From NCBI RefSeq assembly GCF_037042905.1, contig NC_087249.1, positions 39,260,401 to 39,324,400 of the forward strand: 64,000 bases of DNA, given 5' to 3'. The position numbers and the translations under genes are program-made. The notes under the pieces are model-generated. The model was given only the letters and a program-made list of their open reading frames with translations. It had not been told where the DNA came from and did no database searches. The DNA comes from Lytechinus pictus. Lineage: Eukaryota; Echinodermata; Echinoidea; Temnopleuroida; Toxopneustidae. Positions 34,295 through 47,585 of the stretch are shown here, one piece after another. Each line of letters starts with the position of its first letter. The first letter of the stretch is position 1.

Positions 34295-34565
34295 CTAAAG
34301 GCCACCGCACACCTTACGACTGTTCGCCATCCGATTTTGGAACAAATCGCATTTTGCTCATTTTCTGAAAATTTGAATGGAACATATCATTTTATTTGAG
34401 GTTAAAATTAATTGAAAGAATACTAATATAACAATTTTGAAAGATTGCAAGCCTTTATTTCGGAGTAAAGGCCAAATTAGTTTCAAATTGTAGCCATAAA
34501 ATTCTACTACATTTTATTCTGAAATCGGGTCGCAGACCAATCGTAAGGTGTGCGGTCGCCTTTAG
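34295..34565. mobile_element. 271-bp MITE with CTAAAGGC ends
   Basis: The 25-bp ends 34295-34319 and 34541-34565 (CTAAAGGCCACCGCACACC and its complement) differ at one base. The interior is AT-rich. A diverged relative covers about 42205-42626. Confidence 0.82.
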
Positions 34566-35549
34566 TGGCTACCCTGGGTAAATAAGACATTATTATTTAC
34601 TGCCAGTGAATTTGATTCCATTCTACAGGTCTCTGCAATGTATAACTTAATTTTGTTGCATTAACAAATGGTAATCAAATTTGTTGAACATCTCATTCCA
34701 TGTGGCCAAGGGTCCACAAGGCCTATTTTTCTCATATTGTTTTCCTCATACAAGTTATTAATTGTTAGACATTATTAATTGTTCAGTCTGCATTAAACAA
34801 ATTGGTGAGGTCCATAGTCTTTAATTGGCATAGCCAAATATCTTGATTAGCTTTCATTTATTTCCATTTTCAACAATTACAGTTTGTTTTGTACATTTTG
34901 ACATAAAAATAACAAAACATATTTCAAGTATCCCTGTACAAAAATTATATTCAAGATTACTACATATCAGGTTGGAAATGGAGGAGGCTGCTAAAAAGCA
35001 AGGCTTGTAGAGTGCAGCCTCCCAATAGCATATAAAAATCAAAAGATAATACAATATGAGAAAATCTTCCTTGTGGACTCCCCCCCCCCCCCCTCCCCCA
35101 TGATCCTTTTTTCCATAGCAAGCTACTTGAAATCTCAAAATGGTCATAATATAATGAGACCTTCATTGTAAAAAACAATGGGAATTTTACCATGAAAGTG
35201 CACTTTTCAGAGATGATTTTTTTTGTCGTTTTTGATAATTTATTCTCTATAATTGTGCATTATTATCCTTTTGTATTTATTTTCATTTCAAAAATTTATC
35301 CAGTGCTTACTGTATTCAATTGGTTTTGCCGTGTGAAATGTGGACATGTATTTTTGAGGGTATGACTCATAGTTATGTGTTGTAAATGAAATATGAAGAT
35401 GTATGAAGCTTAAAATATCAAATTTTGAAGTCAATATACACAAACATATTTCTGCTCGGAAATTGAACTTTCATTATTTTGTTTGATTTACAAATTGATT
35501 TTTAAAAAGTGCTCTGTAAATATTTCTGTTTTATAGTCTGATTATTAAC

Positions 35550-36690
35550 ATTTTCTGCTTGCGCTGCGCGCTCAATTTGATTTGTCAGGTACTATCATTT
35601 TCGTGTATTCCATAAAGTTATCAAAATATCCCTGTTCAGGTCAGATAGTCAAAACGTATCAACTAGCACTGCATGCTCGCATTTTCATTTTTGATTGGTG
35701 AGTTGTGTATATCTCAATATCAATTCTAAAACTAACTACTTAAAATCCCCATTCGATGACAGTTTATCCAAAATTTCGGCTCGCGATTTCTGCTCGCATT
35801 GATTTTTGAAAATTAATTCATGCATCTTATTCAAAAGTGCTTTAAATGTCCAGTTTTCATGTCATAATATTAACAGATTTCGCGCTCTCATGCTTTGGAA
35901 GAGAAATAGGAAGATATAGTCATCATTTTCATATGATGACATAATGTCCTTATAGAATGTCCCAGTCCTATGTCAAAACTCAAAGTAATAATAATGAAAC
36001 ATATCAGTTCTTTTTAAATGTGATCCATATCCACCTCACAATTTTCACACAAAGTGCTTGAAATACAGAGCTTAAATTGACATTTTTTCAGATCGGAATA
36101 TCATATTAGCTCGCGCTTTGCGCTCGCTATATTGATTTTCATAATAAGAAAGGTAATCCAAATTCTAGGTCGAAATCTTAAAAAAGCGTTTATTCAGATA
36201 CAAAGCTTGTTCTCTATTTAAATCATTATCCAGTTTCAGATCACAATATCATAAATTGTCTGCTCGCGCTTTGCGCTCGCATTATTGATGCAGGAAAATT
36301 TCCAATTACTCATCCTTTTCATGATTTACAAAACATGAATAGAAAGAGTGTCCAGAATTTTTCCGCTCGCGCTTCGCGCTTTCATCGATTGTTTAGTTAT
36401 ATACTTATCCTTTCACGACTACAAAAAAATTTAGAATTTCCATTCTTCAGTTAGAAATGTCAAAATTTTCAGCTCACGCTTCGCGCTCGCATTATTTGAT
36501 AGTTAAAATATGTAACGTCTTCATGGTTTACAAGCAGCCGTTAACAGATCCCTTTTTGATCAAATCAAAACGTATATTAAAATAAATAAAAATGTTCTTC
36601 TCGTGCTTTGCGCTCGCATTATTAATATAGGAAGATTTCTAATTACTCATTCTTTTCATGATTTACAAAATATGAAGAGTGTCCCATTTT
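35550..36690 (-). repeat. Array with GCTCGCGCTTTGCGCTCGC core (array 1)
   Basis: The core recurs at about 36107, 36263, 36364, 36470 and 36600, spaced roughly 100-155 bp, joined by AT-rich text such as CATGATTTACAAAA and GAATGTCC. The core is nearly self-complementary. Opposite-orientation arrays are at 37380 and 46745. Confidence 0.75.
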
Positions 36691-39223
36691 TGTCTCACCT
36701 GCATAGCAGAGTGAGACTATAGGCGCCGCTTTTACGACGGCGGCGGCGTCAACACCAAATCTTAACCGAAGGTTAAGTTTTTGAAATGACAGCATAACTT
36801 AAAAAGTATATAGACCTAGTTCATGAAACTTGGCCATAAGGTCAATCAAGTATTACTGAACATCCTGCCTGAGTTTCAGGTCACATGACCAAGGTCAAAG
36901 GTCATTTAGGGTCAATGAACTTAGACCATGTTGGGGGAATCAACATCAAAATCTTAACCTAAGGTTAAGTTTTTGTAATGTCATCATAAGTTAGAAAATG
37001 TATGGACCAAGTTCATGAAACTTAGACATAAGGTTAATCAAGTATTACTGAACATCCTGCATGAGTTTCACGTCACATGAGCAAGGTCAAAGGTCATTTA
37101 GGGTCAATGAACTTTGGCCGCGAATGGGGGTATATGTTGAATTACCATCATAACTTTCAGGGGCGGATCCAGCTTTCGCCAATAGGGGGGGCCGAAAAAT
37201 ATTTTCATCAACATTTTTCTCGATTGGCCGCTATAATCTGATTTTTTTTTTGTTTTTTTTGTTTTTTTTTGGGGGGGGGGGGGTTCAGGGGGTAGTCCTA
37301 ACTAGAGACTGAAGTTTTAAGTATATGTTAGTTTTTATTGTTATAAACAAGATAAGGTATCTCATGTGGTCTTAATATATAATGCGAGCGCGAAGCGCGA
37401 GCTCAAATTCTTTGATATTTTATGTCCTTAGACCTGAAGATTCTGAGGAGATTTTATAATCATGAAAAAGATAAGTATCCAACTAAACAATGCGAGCGCG
37501 AAGCCGAAATTTTATCATAGTAACGTGAAAAGGGACTCAATTAGGACTGTTTTTAGTGATTAATGAAGAGGATACAAGTATCACCAATTAAATAATGAGA
37601 GTGCGAAGCGCGAGCTCAAAATTTTTGATATTCCGACCTGAAAGCTGGACAGTCTAAGCGCGTTTTTATTTAAATACAGAAAAAGCTGTGTGTCTCAAAC
37701 AATTAAATGCGAGCGCGAAGCACAAGCTCAATTTTTTTATATACTGACATGATAAAGGAGCATTTTGACAAATTTTGGTAAGAATTTCCAAAGAGGATAG
37801 GTAACTCACAAATCAAATAATGCGAGCGCGCAGCGCGAGCTGAAAATTTTGATATAAACAATTTGTGTAAAACAAACAAAATAATTAAAGCTTGATGTGC
37901 GAGCTAAAATATTGTGTGCAAATTGATTTCAGATCTGGATATATAAGTGTCATTTAATCCTCTTGAATGGGGTTCATTGGCACAGGCAATGCGAGCGCGA
38001 AGCGCGAGCGAAATTTTTTATGTAAAGTTCTTTTTCCAATTCTTCCCCTCACCCTTTTCTTGTTTCCTTTCGGGGTCGGGCCGGCCGTTACGAGGTTGTA
38101 AATTACACATCCTGGGTATGATACCTCTTTCCTACTTTTCTTTAGTGTTTTTCCTATAGTACACTTTTTCTGCAGGTTGTCAAAAAATAGGGGGGGGGGG
38201 GGCCGGGGCTAGTCTGCTGGGCAAACCCTTCGCTCGAGTTAAGGGTCTGAATGTGCAGCCTACTCATGCCTTGTGTACTGAAGGCTCTCTCGCGACAGCA
38301 AGTTTTGTATGTGCTAGTCTTTGCGTGGAGGCACGCTTGTTGATCAAAGTTCCAATGAGGGTCTGTGCCTGCAGACTAGGCCGGGGCCGGCTCGGCGCCC
38401 TCCTGGATCCGCGCCTGACTTTTAAAGTTTATGGATCTGACTCATGAAACTTGGACATAAGAGTAATCAAGTATCACTGAACATCCTGCATGAGTTTCAC
38501 GTTACATGACCAAGGTCAAATGTCATTAAGGGTCAATGAACTTTGGCCGAATTGGGGGTATCTGTTCAATTACCATCATAACTTTAAAAAGTTTATGGAT
38601 CTGATTCATGAAACTTTGACATAATTGTAATCAAGTATCACTGAACATCCTGTACAAGTTTCAGGTACATGATTAAGGTCAAAGGTCATTTAGGGTCAAT
38701 GAACTTTGGCCAAATTGGGGGTATTTGTTGAATTACCATCATAACTTTGAAAGTATATTGGTCTAGTTCATAAAACTTGGACATAAGAGTAATCAAGTAT
38801 CACTGAACATCCTGTGCACATTTCAGGTCACATGACCAAGGTCAAAGGTCAATGAACTATGGCCATAATGGGGGTATCTGTTGAATTACCATTAACTTTG
38901 AAAGTTTATGGATCTGACTCATGAAACTTGGACATAAGAGTAATCAAGTATCACTGAACATCCTGTGTGAGCTCATTTTTAATTAGTTCAAGGTCAAAGG
39001 TCATGTAAGGTCAATGAACTTTGGCCATGTTGGGGGTATTTGTTGAATTACCATCATATCTCTGTAAGTGTATTGGTCTAGTTCATAAAACGTGGACATA
39101 TAAAGAGTAACCATGCAAGTATCACTGAACATCTTGTGCGAGTTATAGTAGTTTTCAAAGTCAGCACTGCTGCTATATTGAATCGCGTGATACAGGTGAG
39201 ACCGCCAGAGGCATTCCACTTGT
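36687..39223 (+). mobile_element. Repeat element with AGGTCAAAGGTCA motifs (copy B), interrupted
   Basis: Second copy of the element at 16452. Perfect AGGTCAAAGGTCA is at 36892, 37084, 38676, 38839 and 38991; a sixth at about 38513 is mutated. It ends CAGGTGAGACCGCCAGAGG. It is split by a 1260-bp insertion at 37158-38417. Confidence 0.8.
37158..38417. mobile_element. 1260-bp insertion with CAGGGGCGGATCC ends
   Basis: It begins CAGGGGCGGATCCAG, ends CTGGATCCGCGCCTG and is flanked by ACTTT on both sides (37153-37157, 38418-38422). The interior has G-tracts and five or six GCGAGCGCGAAGCGCGAGC units (37380-38025). It sits inside copy B of the AGGTCA element, so it is younger. No coding frame. 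Confidence 0.85.
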
Positions 39224-39318
39224 TAGGTTTAAATCTCGAATTTTTCAGCTCGCGATTCGCGCACGCATCAATTATTTAGATTTATACTTATATCGCACTT
39301 TTTAAAATAAGGCTTATG

Positions 39319-39322
<4 letters not shown>

Positions 39323-39356
<34 letters not shown>
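39323..39356. repeat. (TA)n microsatellite
   Basis: An alternating TA run of about 34 bp. The sequence after it (39360-39490) is the inverted end of a G-tract element of the CAGGGGCGG type. Confidence 0.95.
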
Positions 39357-39357
<1 letters not shown>

Positions 39358-39489
39358 CAGCTCGGAAGTGACTATTAGGACTACCCCTTAAAAGAAACAA
39401 AAAGAAACAAACAAAAATTAACTTCGAGCGGCCGATCGGGGAAAATGTGGAAACAAATTCCGCCCCCCCCCCCTATTGGCGAACTCTGG

Positions 39490-42200
39490 ATCCTGGACAT
39501 GAAATATAATGATTTAAAATCATTTTCCAATTAAGTCTTCCCCTGACCTTAATTATTTCATTCACTCGTCTCCGGCCTCCTCTTATTTTTCCTCCGTTCT
39601 TATTCCCCTTCTTTTTTCTTTCTTTCTCCCTTTTTTGTTCCGCCAATAGGGGGGGGGGGGGGGCCTCGGCCTCCCTAGGACCCGCCTATGCATAATCTTG
39701 AGTTCCCAAATCTGTAGGCAACTGGTTCCGGCAAATAAACCCCTAATTTCTGATAGGCATACATCCGGCCAGTATATCAGTATGAAAGCCATGAGACACC
39801 TTTGTATGTTCGACTTAAGAATAAGGGTTAGCTGTTCATCTAATGTTAACCACTTAAGAGTTATTCAAAGGAAACAAGGGTCGTCAATAGCCTGTAATTT
39901 TTATCAATATATATGATTAAAAAGTCATAAATTCTACAGTAATATTCAGAATATATATAGGAAGGAATGCATTAATACCATAGTTATTTGCCTCCCATAT
40001 TAGGCCTATATTGTGAGCATAATGTTAAGTAATGTTGGCGCTTATGGGGACTACCCTTGCCAAAGAAAATGACTGGTTTATTTGAAAGTTTGATAGACCG
40101 ACTTTTGCTGATTTGGTGAACGATATGCTCCATCAAAACTTTGTGCTCGTCATGCCCCTCGGTCTTTCATAAAACTTGGAGCCATTGTCTCTATCGCAGC
40201 AAATGAATAGATGAGGAAGGAAAATGAGCAGATAGGCAGATCCATCATGTCAACTGGGCCAATGGAAAGAAAAGAAGAAAGGGATCGAGCAAAGAAGAGG
40301 AAGTAACAATTAATATAAGAACATGAAGAATGAAGAAAAAATGACTGAGGAAAAAAGAGAGGCCGGGAAAAAACCCCAAACCTTTCAGGTCACTATATGT
40401 GTACATCGATAATTATTACTATTATTGTTTTTACTATTACGAATTTATATTTATGCATGTGTGTAAAATAATTACATAATTCCGTTCGCATTACCCGTAT
40501 CAAGCAGATCCGAGTCCAGTCATATAGGCCTATATGATATATTGTTTTCTTCAAGAATTAGACATAGTTCAGTTTGTGCTTCGCACTTTCATAAGTTTTG
40601 TGTGGGGGTGAGTGTATGTGTGCTGATATATATACTCGAGCTCAACAAAAAAGTCCCCCTTTATTAGAAATGCTGTACGTAACTTTTGAACAGAATATTT
40701 TTAGATGTAATATTTAGCAGGTGTTTTTCTACACTCCAGCCTGACAAATTATGCAGATGCCTTCCATGCAACAATCTTTTATCCACCTGACCCGCTAACT
40801 TTATCGGATGAAATCCAAGCTGCACCACTCCTTGCTCATCATGCCTCGTTGATTCCAGTCATTCTATACTTCCAATGGAGGCTCATGCATGATATCAGGC
40901 AGTAATATCGATCTTATTCCATAGGGGTAGAAGCTAGTCTTGGTCCACATCAGGTAATAAATTCTGACGGAAAAAAAACAAAAGAAAATAAATGAAACAG
41001 TCTTAAAAATATACGGTCCGTTTCTCCCGCATGTTACCTCGGGGGGGGGGGGGGGGGGGGCAGACGTATCAATTTTGCCCCCCCCCCCAATATTTTATTG
41101 GAGGTTTGTCAAATCACAATGAAAAGCTTAAAGGTCTTTGTCAAAAAATGGTAAACCGGGACAGCTGATCGTCGTAAAATTCTGAGATGACTAAAATTGC
41201 AAATTTGTCGTTTGTCCAGAGTCATGGACGACACTGCTGTTTTGATTCACCGATTTTTCGACAAAGACTGCTTTGTCAGGAAGGGCTTTTGGCAATAGAT
41301 TCTCTACGATCCAGAAAGTGTCTGCGTAGTGTTCCCAGAAGGAAAAACCAGTAAGACCAGTAAGAATTTTTACTGGTTTCCAGTAGAATTTTACTGGTTT
41401 CCAGTATATTTTTACTTGGCCAGTTGATTTTTAACTGGACCAGTAAAAATCAAATGGAGACCAGTTCCAACAATTGCATTCCAGTTGAAGCAATTAGTAA
41501 TACCAGTTAAATTGTTTTTTTTATCAAACTGGTGTTTCTGGTCCAATAAATGGTCACAAATAAAAAAATTAGAATTATAATAACTTTTTTATTCTTTGAT
41601 GGTTTTTTCTCAAACCTTCACCAATATTTTTTATTACTTTTTCTGCTACTTTTTACGATAAACCTTTTGTTAGGGCGAACTCCTTGAAAAGTCTACCCTT
41701 TTTTTAGTCTCACGTGTAATTGTTTGTAATTGTTAAAACTTTTTAAACAACTTGTTTAAAACTATTAAAGAGTTGTTTAAAAACTTTAGTAGTCGTTGTA
41801 ATGGATTGTAATACGCACAGAGTGACGGACTTAAACAACGTGCTTAACATTTTAAACTGTTACATGACTTGGCTTCCATACAGTATTTCGATGCATACTA
41901 ATTTATTAAAGACGCACTTTTTTGCTGATAGTGCTTGACCGGGGGGACGGCACCTTGGTATTTTCATTGGGAGGACGACCTCAATCTCACGTCGTTTTTT
42001 TTTTATTTTGAAAATGGGTCATTGAAAACCTCAGACCTCTATTTTTTATACTCATCTGACTTTTTTCCTCATCTATTCCCTTTTCTTCCCTTTCCCCCTT
42101 TTTACATTACCTGAATAATCATAAAGGGGTGTAGGGTCTAATGCCCCCATGAGCGCTTCCCCTAATTACACCCCCTCTCTCTCACTACATTCTATCTCAC
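39490..42200. other. Intergenic repeat mosaic, no gene seen
   Basis: G- and C-tracts occur at 39649-39662, 41041-41060 and 41080-41090. Tandem CCAGTAAAAATTTTACTGG-type units fill about 41340-41480, and one arm of a TTAA-type element is at 41575-41690. No conserved coding frame was recognised. Confidence 0.6.
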
Positions 42201-42204
42201 AGAA

Positions 42205-42626
42205 GTATTTAAAGGCCACCGCGTCTGCGACCCAATATTGGAATAAAATGTAGTGAAGTTTGATGGTAATGTTGAGACATACATGCATATCTAACTGTAT
42301 AATATTCAAAATCATCATGCGAATACCTATATTTAAATCTGAGACTATGCTATCATCCTTAATGGAATAAAAGCGGATTTAATATCTAGTCATAATGACG
42401 CCATAGCAATCGTATTATTTGCTATACGATTTGAAACTGATTTGGCCTTTACTCCAAAATAAAGGCTTGCAATCATCCAAAATTTTGATATTAGTATTCT
42501 TTCAGTTAATTTGAACCTCAAATAAAAAGATATTATGAATTCATATTTTCAGAAAAAGAGCAGATTAAATGCGATTTGCTCCAAAATCGAATCGTGGACC
42601 AGAAGTGAGTTGTGCGGTGGCTATAT
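42205..42626. mobile_element. Diverged relative of the 34295 MITE
   Basis: AAAGGCCACCGCG at the left and TTGTGCGGTGGC at the right are decayed ends. The interior shares GGAGTAAAGGCC-like text and AATACTAATAT with 34295-34565. Confidence 0.6.
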
Positions 42627-42959
42627 AACTTTACCCTTTTCGTACGCGGCTTCTATAAGTTTGCTTGATTTTCTTTTTGAGAAAAGTCATATTCACATAT
42701 ACACAAAATCATAGAACTTAATTAAAACTGAAAATTAAATTTTTTTGTTTGACAGTGAAATAAATATGAAAAACAGGTCTGCAATATAAAATTTTCAAGT
42801 AATTAGAAAGTTGAAATTTTGTGTGAATGTCACGCGAGTCACAATGGATGGCTGTGCCCCTTTTTCACAATGGAAAGTTCCCTTTTTAAAAAATAAATGC
42901 AATCTTTTTCAAAATAAAATACCCTGTTTGAAGTAAAACATGATAAATATTAGGTCAGT

Positions 42960-44440
42960 AAATCACTTTTTTGGCTCGAGCTTCGCGCTCGCATCAATTA
43001 TTGTTTAGTAAGGTACTCATCCTGTTCATATTTACAAAAATGCTTAGAATGTCCAGTTTATAAGTTGGAATATCACAATTCTGGGGGCTCGCGTATCGTA
43101 CTCGCATCAATTTTAGTTAGGTACCCATTTTGTTCCTCGTTATAAAAAAATGTTTAGAATGTCCAGTTTTCGGGTTGGAATATCACAAATTTTCAGCTCG
43201 CATTATTCGGTTGGTGAGATATGTATCATATTAATGAGTCACTAAGTGCAGTTCTTATAACAGGTACCTGTTCTGGTCAGTATAATAAAATTTCAACTCA
43301 CGCTTCGCGCCGCGCGCTAAATCTTTATTTAGAGACACATCTTTTATCATGATTACAAAAACTGCTCGAAATGTTTAATTTTCATATCTTATTACATGAA
43401 ATGTCAAAAAATTTGAGCTCGCGATTCGCGCTCGCAACATCTCGCGAGCAATGGCGTAACTACGAGGGGGGGGGGGCATGGGGGGCACGGATACTCCCCC
43501 CCAAAAAAGGGGGAAGGAGCAAAAGAGGGAGAAAGGAAGAGAAACGTAGTGGGAAAGAAAAAAATTATTGTTTATTATAATGTTATATTATAATTTTATG
43601 TTGTATTACATATAGGAAACATTTTCTCTTAACTTTATGAAACATAATTTGCACAGGGCCTATGTATTCATTGTTCCTGATGCTCGCATTTTCTGTTTAA
43701 CGAGATATATAATCCTGTTGTACTAAAACTTCCCGTTTTCAAGTCAATATACACCAAATATATTTCCTCGCACTTCTAGTTATTATGGATTTATGTAGTG
43801 ATATATGCTTCTTTTTCATGACTACTTAGTGATTGCCCCATTTTAAGGTATTATATAAAAATTTCCCGTCCGTGCTTACGTTCGTATTAGTGGATTGGTG
43901 AGATAGTCTGCTCTTCATGAATCCCTAAAACCAGTCCTTGAAATGTCCCTTTTCCTGATCTGCCAGTGAATATCAATAATTTTAAGCTCGCGCTTTGCGC
44001 TCGTAAAATTTGATTAGTGAGATGCTTATTATAACCAGTATTATAACTACAAAAGGTGCTTCATCATGTTCATGGTTGTGATTAGATTTAATTCTAACAA
44101 AATCAGCAAGCGCTTGCCACTCGCATTAAATGACTATGGCGAGACATGTATACTCTTAATGGATTCCTTGAAAATAGTCCTTAAAAATATCCCTGTTTGG
44201 GGTCAATATATACAAAAATTTCAGCTCGCATCATTTGGTTAGTGAAATACGTATGGTCTTCGTGATTCCTAGAAAATGCCCCTCTTCAGGTCTGAGTTTT
44301 TTACATTTTCAGCTCGCAATATTTGATCAGAGAGATACATATCCGTTTAATGGCACTTACAATGTCTCTATTTAATAGGTCAGTATACATGGTATACCTG
44401 GCAACTGAGCCCGCTTCGCGCGCTCACTAAGTGACTCAAT
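42960..44440 (-). repeat. Array with GCTCGCGCTTCGCGCTCGC core (array 2)
   Basis: Cores are near 42980, 43085, 43300, 43415, 43985, 44105 and 44415, degenerate in places, with AT-rich spacers (GAATGTCC, GTGAGATA). A G-tract MITE beginning GGCGTAACTACGAGGG interrupts it at about 43450. Confidence 0.65.
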
Positions 44441-45688
44441 TTTTGCTGGTGCCCCCCATCCCGTTACCCACGGTACGCGTCTGCTCGCTAGGATGCCCTT
44501 TTCACAGTAATTGACAAAAAAGCGAGTTTTACAACTTCAGATCTGATTTTTTTTTTCCAAACCGCTCGCTCGCGGAATAAAAAGCTTAAATTATATATCA
44601 ATCACTTAAAAAAGTTTTGCTCAACTGAATTACTACAAAACACACGAGTACTTCACGCAGATGATAATTTCATGGTTTGCACCAAAATACCCATTTTGAA
44701 ATATAAGTGCCCTTTTTGGGCTTTGCGCCCCCCCCCCCAAACTAAAATACGTTCCGCCGCCCCTGATTCCAGTAGATAGGATCTGTGTTCAGAAATGTGT
44801 AACTCGGTCGTTGGAAGGTTTAAAGCAGTGAAAAATGAGATTTACACTGTTTGGACATATACCTAGCCAAACAATCATTTTTTTTAATTGGTTCAACTTG
44901 ATATTTTAAGCCCCTGGTGTCTAGTTACATGGAATGGCTGGACATTTTGTTTGCCCCTGCCCCCCTCGGTTCCACCGCCCCTGCATGAAAAGCTTTCTTT
45001 AACTAAAGTCAATTTATTGTCTGTTTAAAGGTCTAGTCCTTCAAAGCAAAAAAGTTGATTTGAATAAAGAGAGAAAAACAAAAATAAAGAGCATGATGCT
45101 GAAAATTTCATCAAAATTCGGATGTAAATTAAGAAAGCTACAATTTTAACATTTATTCATTTTTACAAAACAGCAGTTTAGGCTGAAGGCACATCACAGG
45201 AAATGCAAATTAGAGCCAATGATATCACGCATATGATTATATTTATTTGTATTTATTGTAAATGATAATACATTTCGAAGATTTGACAATTGTATAAGCT
45301 ATTACTCGTTCATTGGATTATAGGTTGCACTAATAACAATTCAACATGTTATTTCATTATGAGGAAATAATTCCATATTCCATATATTCCATTTAAAATA
45401 CACACAAAAAAAAGATTAAGTGGGTGACATCATCAAAGTCCCCATGCATGCAGTGTAGATTCGTAACACCGTCCATGTAGGCGTTCATGGAGTTGACCCA
45501 ATTAATACAGTTCTCTTGTATGTATAAACAAGATAAATCTACACATAAGTTAACTTCAAATCTTCGAAATGATCCTAAAAACCTTAAAAATCGCTTAAGG
45601 AGAAGGATGTGCATATTTTGGCAAACGTCTATTTCTTTGGGCGATTTTTAACAAGGTTTCTTAAGTTTTTTAACACTGATTTACTTAC

Positions 45689-45930
45689 CTGGTTATCACC
45701 AAACTAATGACTGAAATCACTGAAGTTTCCATCCCTTCCTTTCATGTTCAGTAATATCAGGAAAATTAAATCTGTCGGCTGTCCTCTTATTGGAGATCTG
45801 CTGTTTAAATTCTGGTTGGACATCTTTCTTAGTTCTACAAGCATTTACGGCTAGTTCTAACCTGATCCTGTATTGGCAAAATACATTCATTCTCGCCTGC
45901 CCCATGATCAGCTATTCAAATTCAAATTTC
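45689..45930 (-). other. Possible minus-strand exon with E2F-like promoter motif
   Basis: A 62-codon minus-strand frame (45905-45717) has non-repetitive, coding-like composition, beginning MGQARMNVFCQYRIRLE. It is followed by TGA and then, 28 bases on, by a strong donor CCAG|GTAAGTAA at 45689. Just upstream is GGCGGGAAA, an E2F-type site. It could be a short coding exon, a leader exon or a noncoding RNA. No family is recognised and no downstream exon is secure. Confidence 0.25.
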
Positions 45931-47423
45931 CCGCCATTGTGCGCTCGTATTGTTTCGCCCCAATGCATATCAACATCAGCAACTGAAATGGACGACATTC
46001 GTTGCTTTCGTAAATGGATTCGTGGTGATTGCTTACGTCTATGTCGTTTCAATAAAATTCCATGCACATGAGACAATAATCATACATATTATTATCATTA
46101 TTATTATTATTATTAGCATTACTATTATTATAACTACTATCATCAATTTTTTTCGTGGACGAAATGACCTTAATTTATTGTTGAAAACCTTTTTATTTCT
46201 TTTGCATGTCAAATTTTATTCTGGAAATGTGCCCCCTCCCCTTTTGGAAAATCAAGTTTTCAAGAATAGCAGTGACAATACCTTAATCGATCAAGCTGAA
46301 ATCAGGAGCCAAAATCCATATTCAGGGGCGGATCCAGCTCCCGCCAATAGGGGGGGGGGGGGTGGCGAATTTTTTTCACCCATATTTTCCCCGATCGGCC
46401 GCTCAAGGTTTATTTTTGTTTGTTTCTTTCGGAAGGGGTTTGTCTCAGTGGGGGGGGGGGGGGGGGCTTGATACGGCATATGAAGTAAAATTTATAAGAA
46501 GCAAGCAAAATTTTTGACATTTTAATTACAAAAATCACAGTTTTTGATAAATTTTGACATGACATTTGAAAAATTATAGGCCTATATTTCACACTTATCT
46601 TTTTCCTTTTCTCCCCATTTTCTTGGTCGTAAAAAATTGGGGGGGGGGGGGGCAAAACGCCGAGGTCTTAACAGTCATTTCTTAGCTTTATTCTTATAAA
46701 ACAACATAAAAAAATGTAATAATCTCATTAGCCCTATTTGAATAGTGCGAGCGCAAAGCGCGAGCTGAAATCTTTTTGGAATTTCATGTATTTTTTCCTG
46801 AAAATTGAATATTTTGGGCAATGCTTGCGAACCTGAACAAGATGCGTATGCAACTAGAAGCGCGAGCAGAATTTTTTTTATATGGGTTCTGGCTTGATCG
46901 AAAAGGGACCTGTTATATAAGGACGATTTGCAGTTAGCCATCATTTAAGACGATAAATATTTCAACTTTTAGATAATACGAGCGCGAAGCGCGAGCTGAA
47001 AATTTTTGACATTCTGACCTAAAAAATTGACATTCTAAGCGCTTTTTTGAAATAAACGGTATAGGTATAAAACTGCGGATGCGAGCGCGAAGTGCGAGCG
47101 GAAAAAATTGAGATTTCAGACCTAAAATGGGACACTCATGTTTTGTAAAAAGAAAAAGGAAGTTCCTACATTATATAATGCGAGCGCAAACTGGATAATT
47201 TCAGCATGTTTTGAATAAAGATCACTGGCTGCGTATTTCAATAAACATGATTGTGTGCGCGTGTTTTAGAGTTAGACAGAATCTGGGCATTCTGAATACA
47301 TTTTATTTTTATCATGAAAATCAATAATGCGAGCGGAAAAAAAAAACGGTATGAAAAGGGTAAATTTAAGCACTGTCTAAAGCACTGTAGGGATTTTGTG
47401 AAAGTGTATGTGGATAGCACTTA

Positions 47424-47585
47424 TACCTTGGTCACATTTGCTCTACGGCGGCCGTACGGCGAGTCGAAAACAGCGGTTTTATTAATTTTAATTCAAACCA
47501 CCTATATGTAGTTGGTACAAAAGATGTTAAAACGGCTGTTTTCGACTCGCCGTACGGCCGCCGTAGAGCAAATGTGACCAAGGTA
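47424..47585. mobile_element. 162-bp MITE, 51-bp perfect inverted repeats, TA site
   Basis: The ends begin TACCTTGGTCACATTTGC and are identical for about 51 bp, including GGCGGCCGTACGGC. TA flanks both sides (47422-47423, 47586-47587). The arms are near perfect, so the copy looks young. Confidence 0.9.

Noticed and set aside
45393-45614. Second exon for the minus-strand candidate at 45689
   Set aside because: The possible acceptor lacks a pyrimidine tract and the region merges with a TTAA-type MITE arm.
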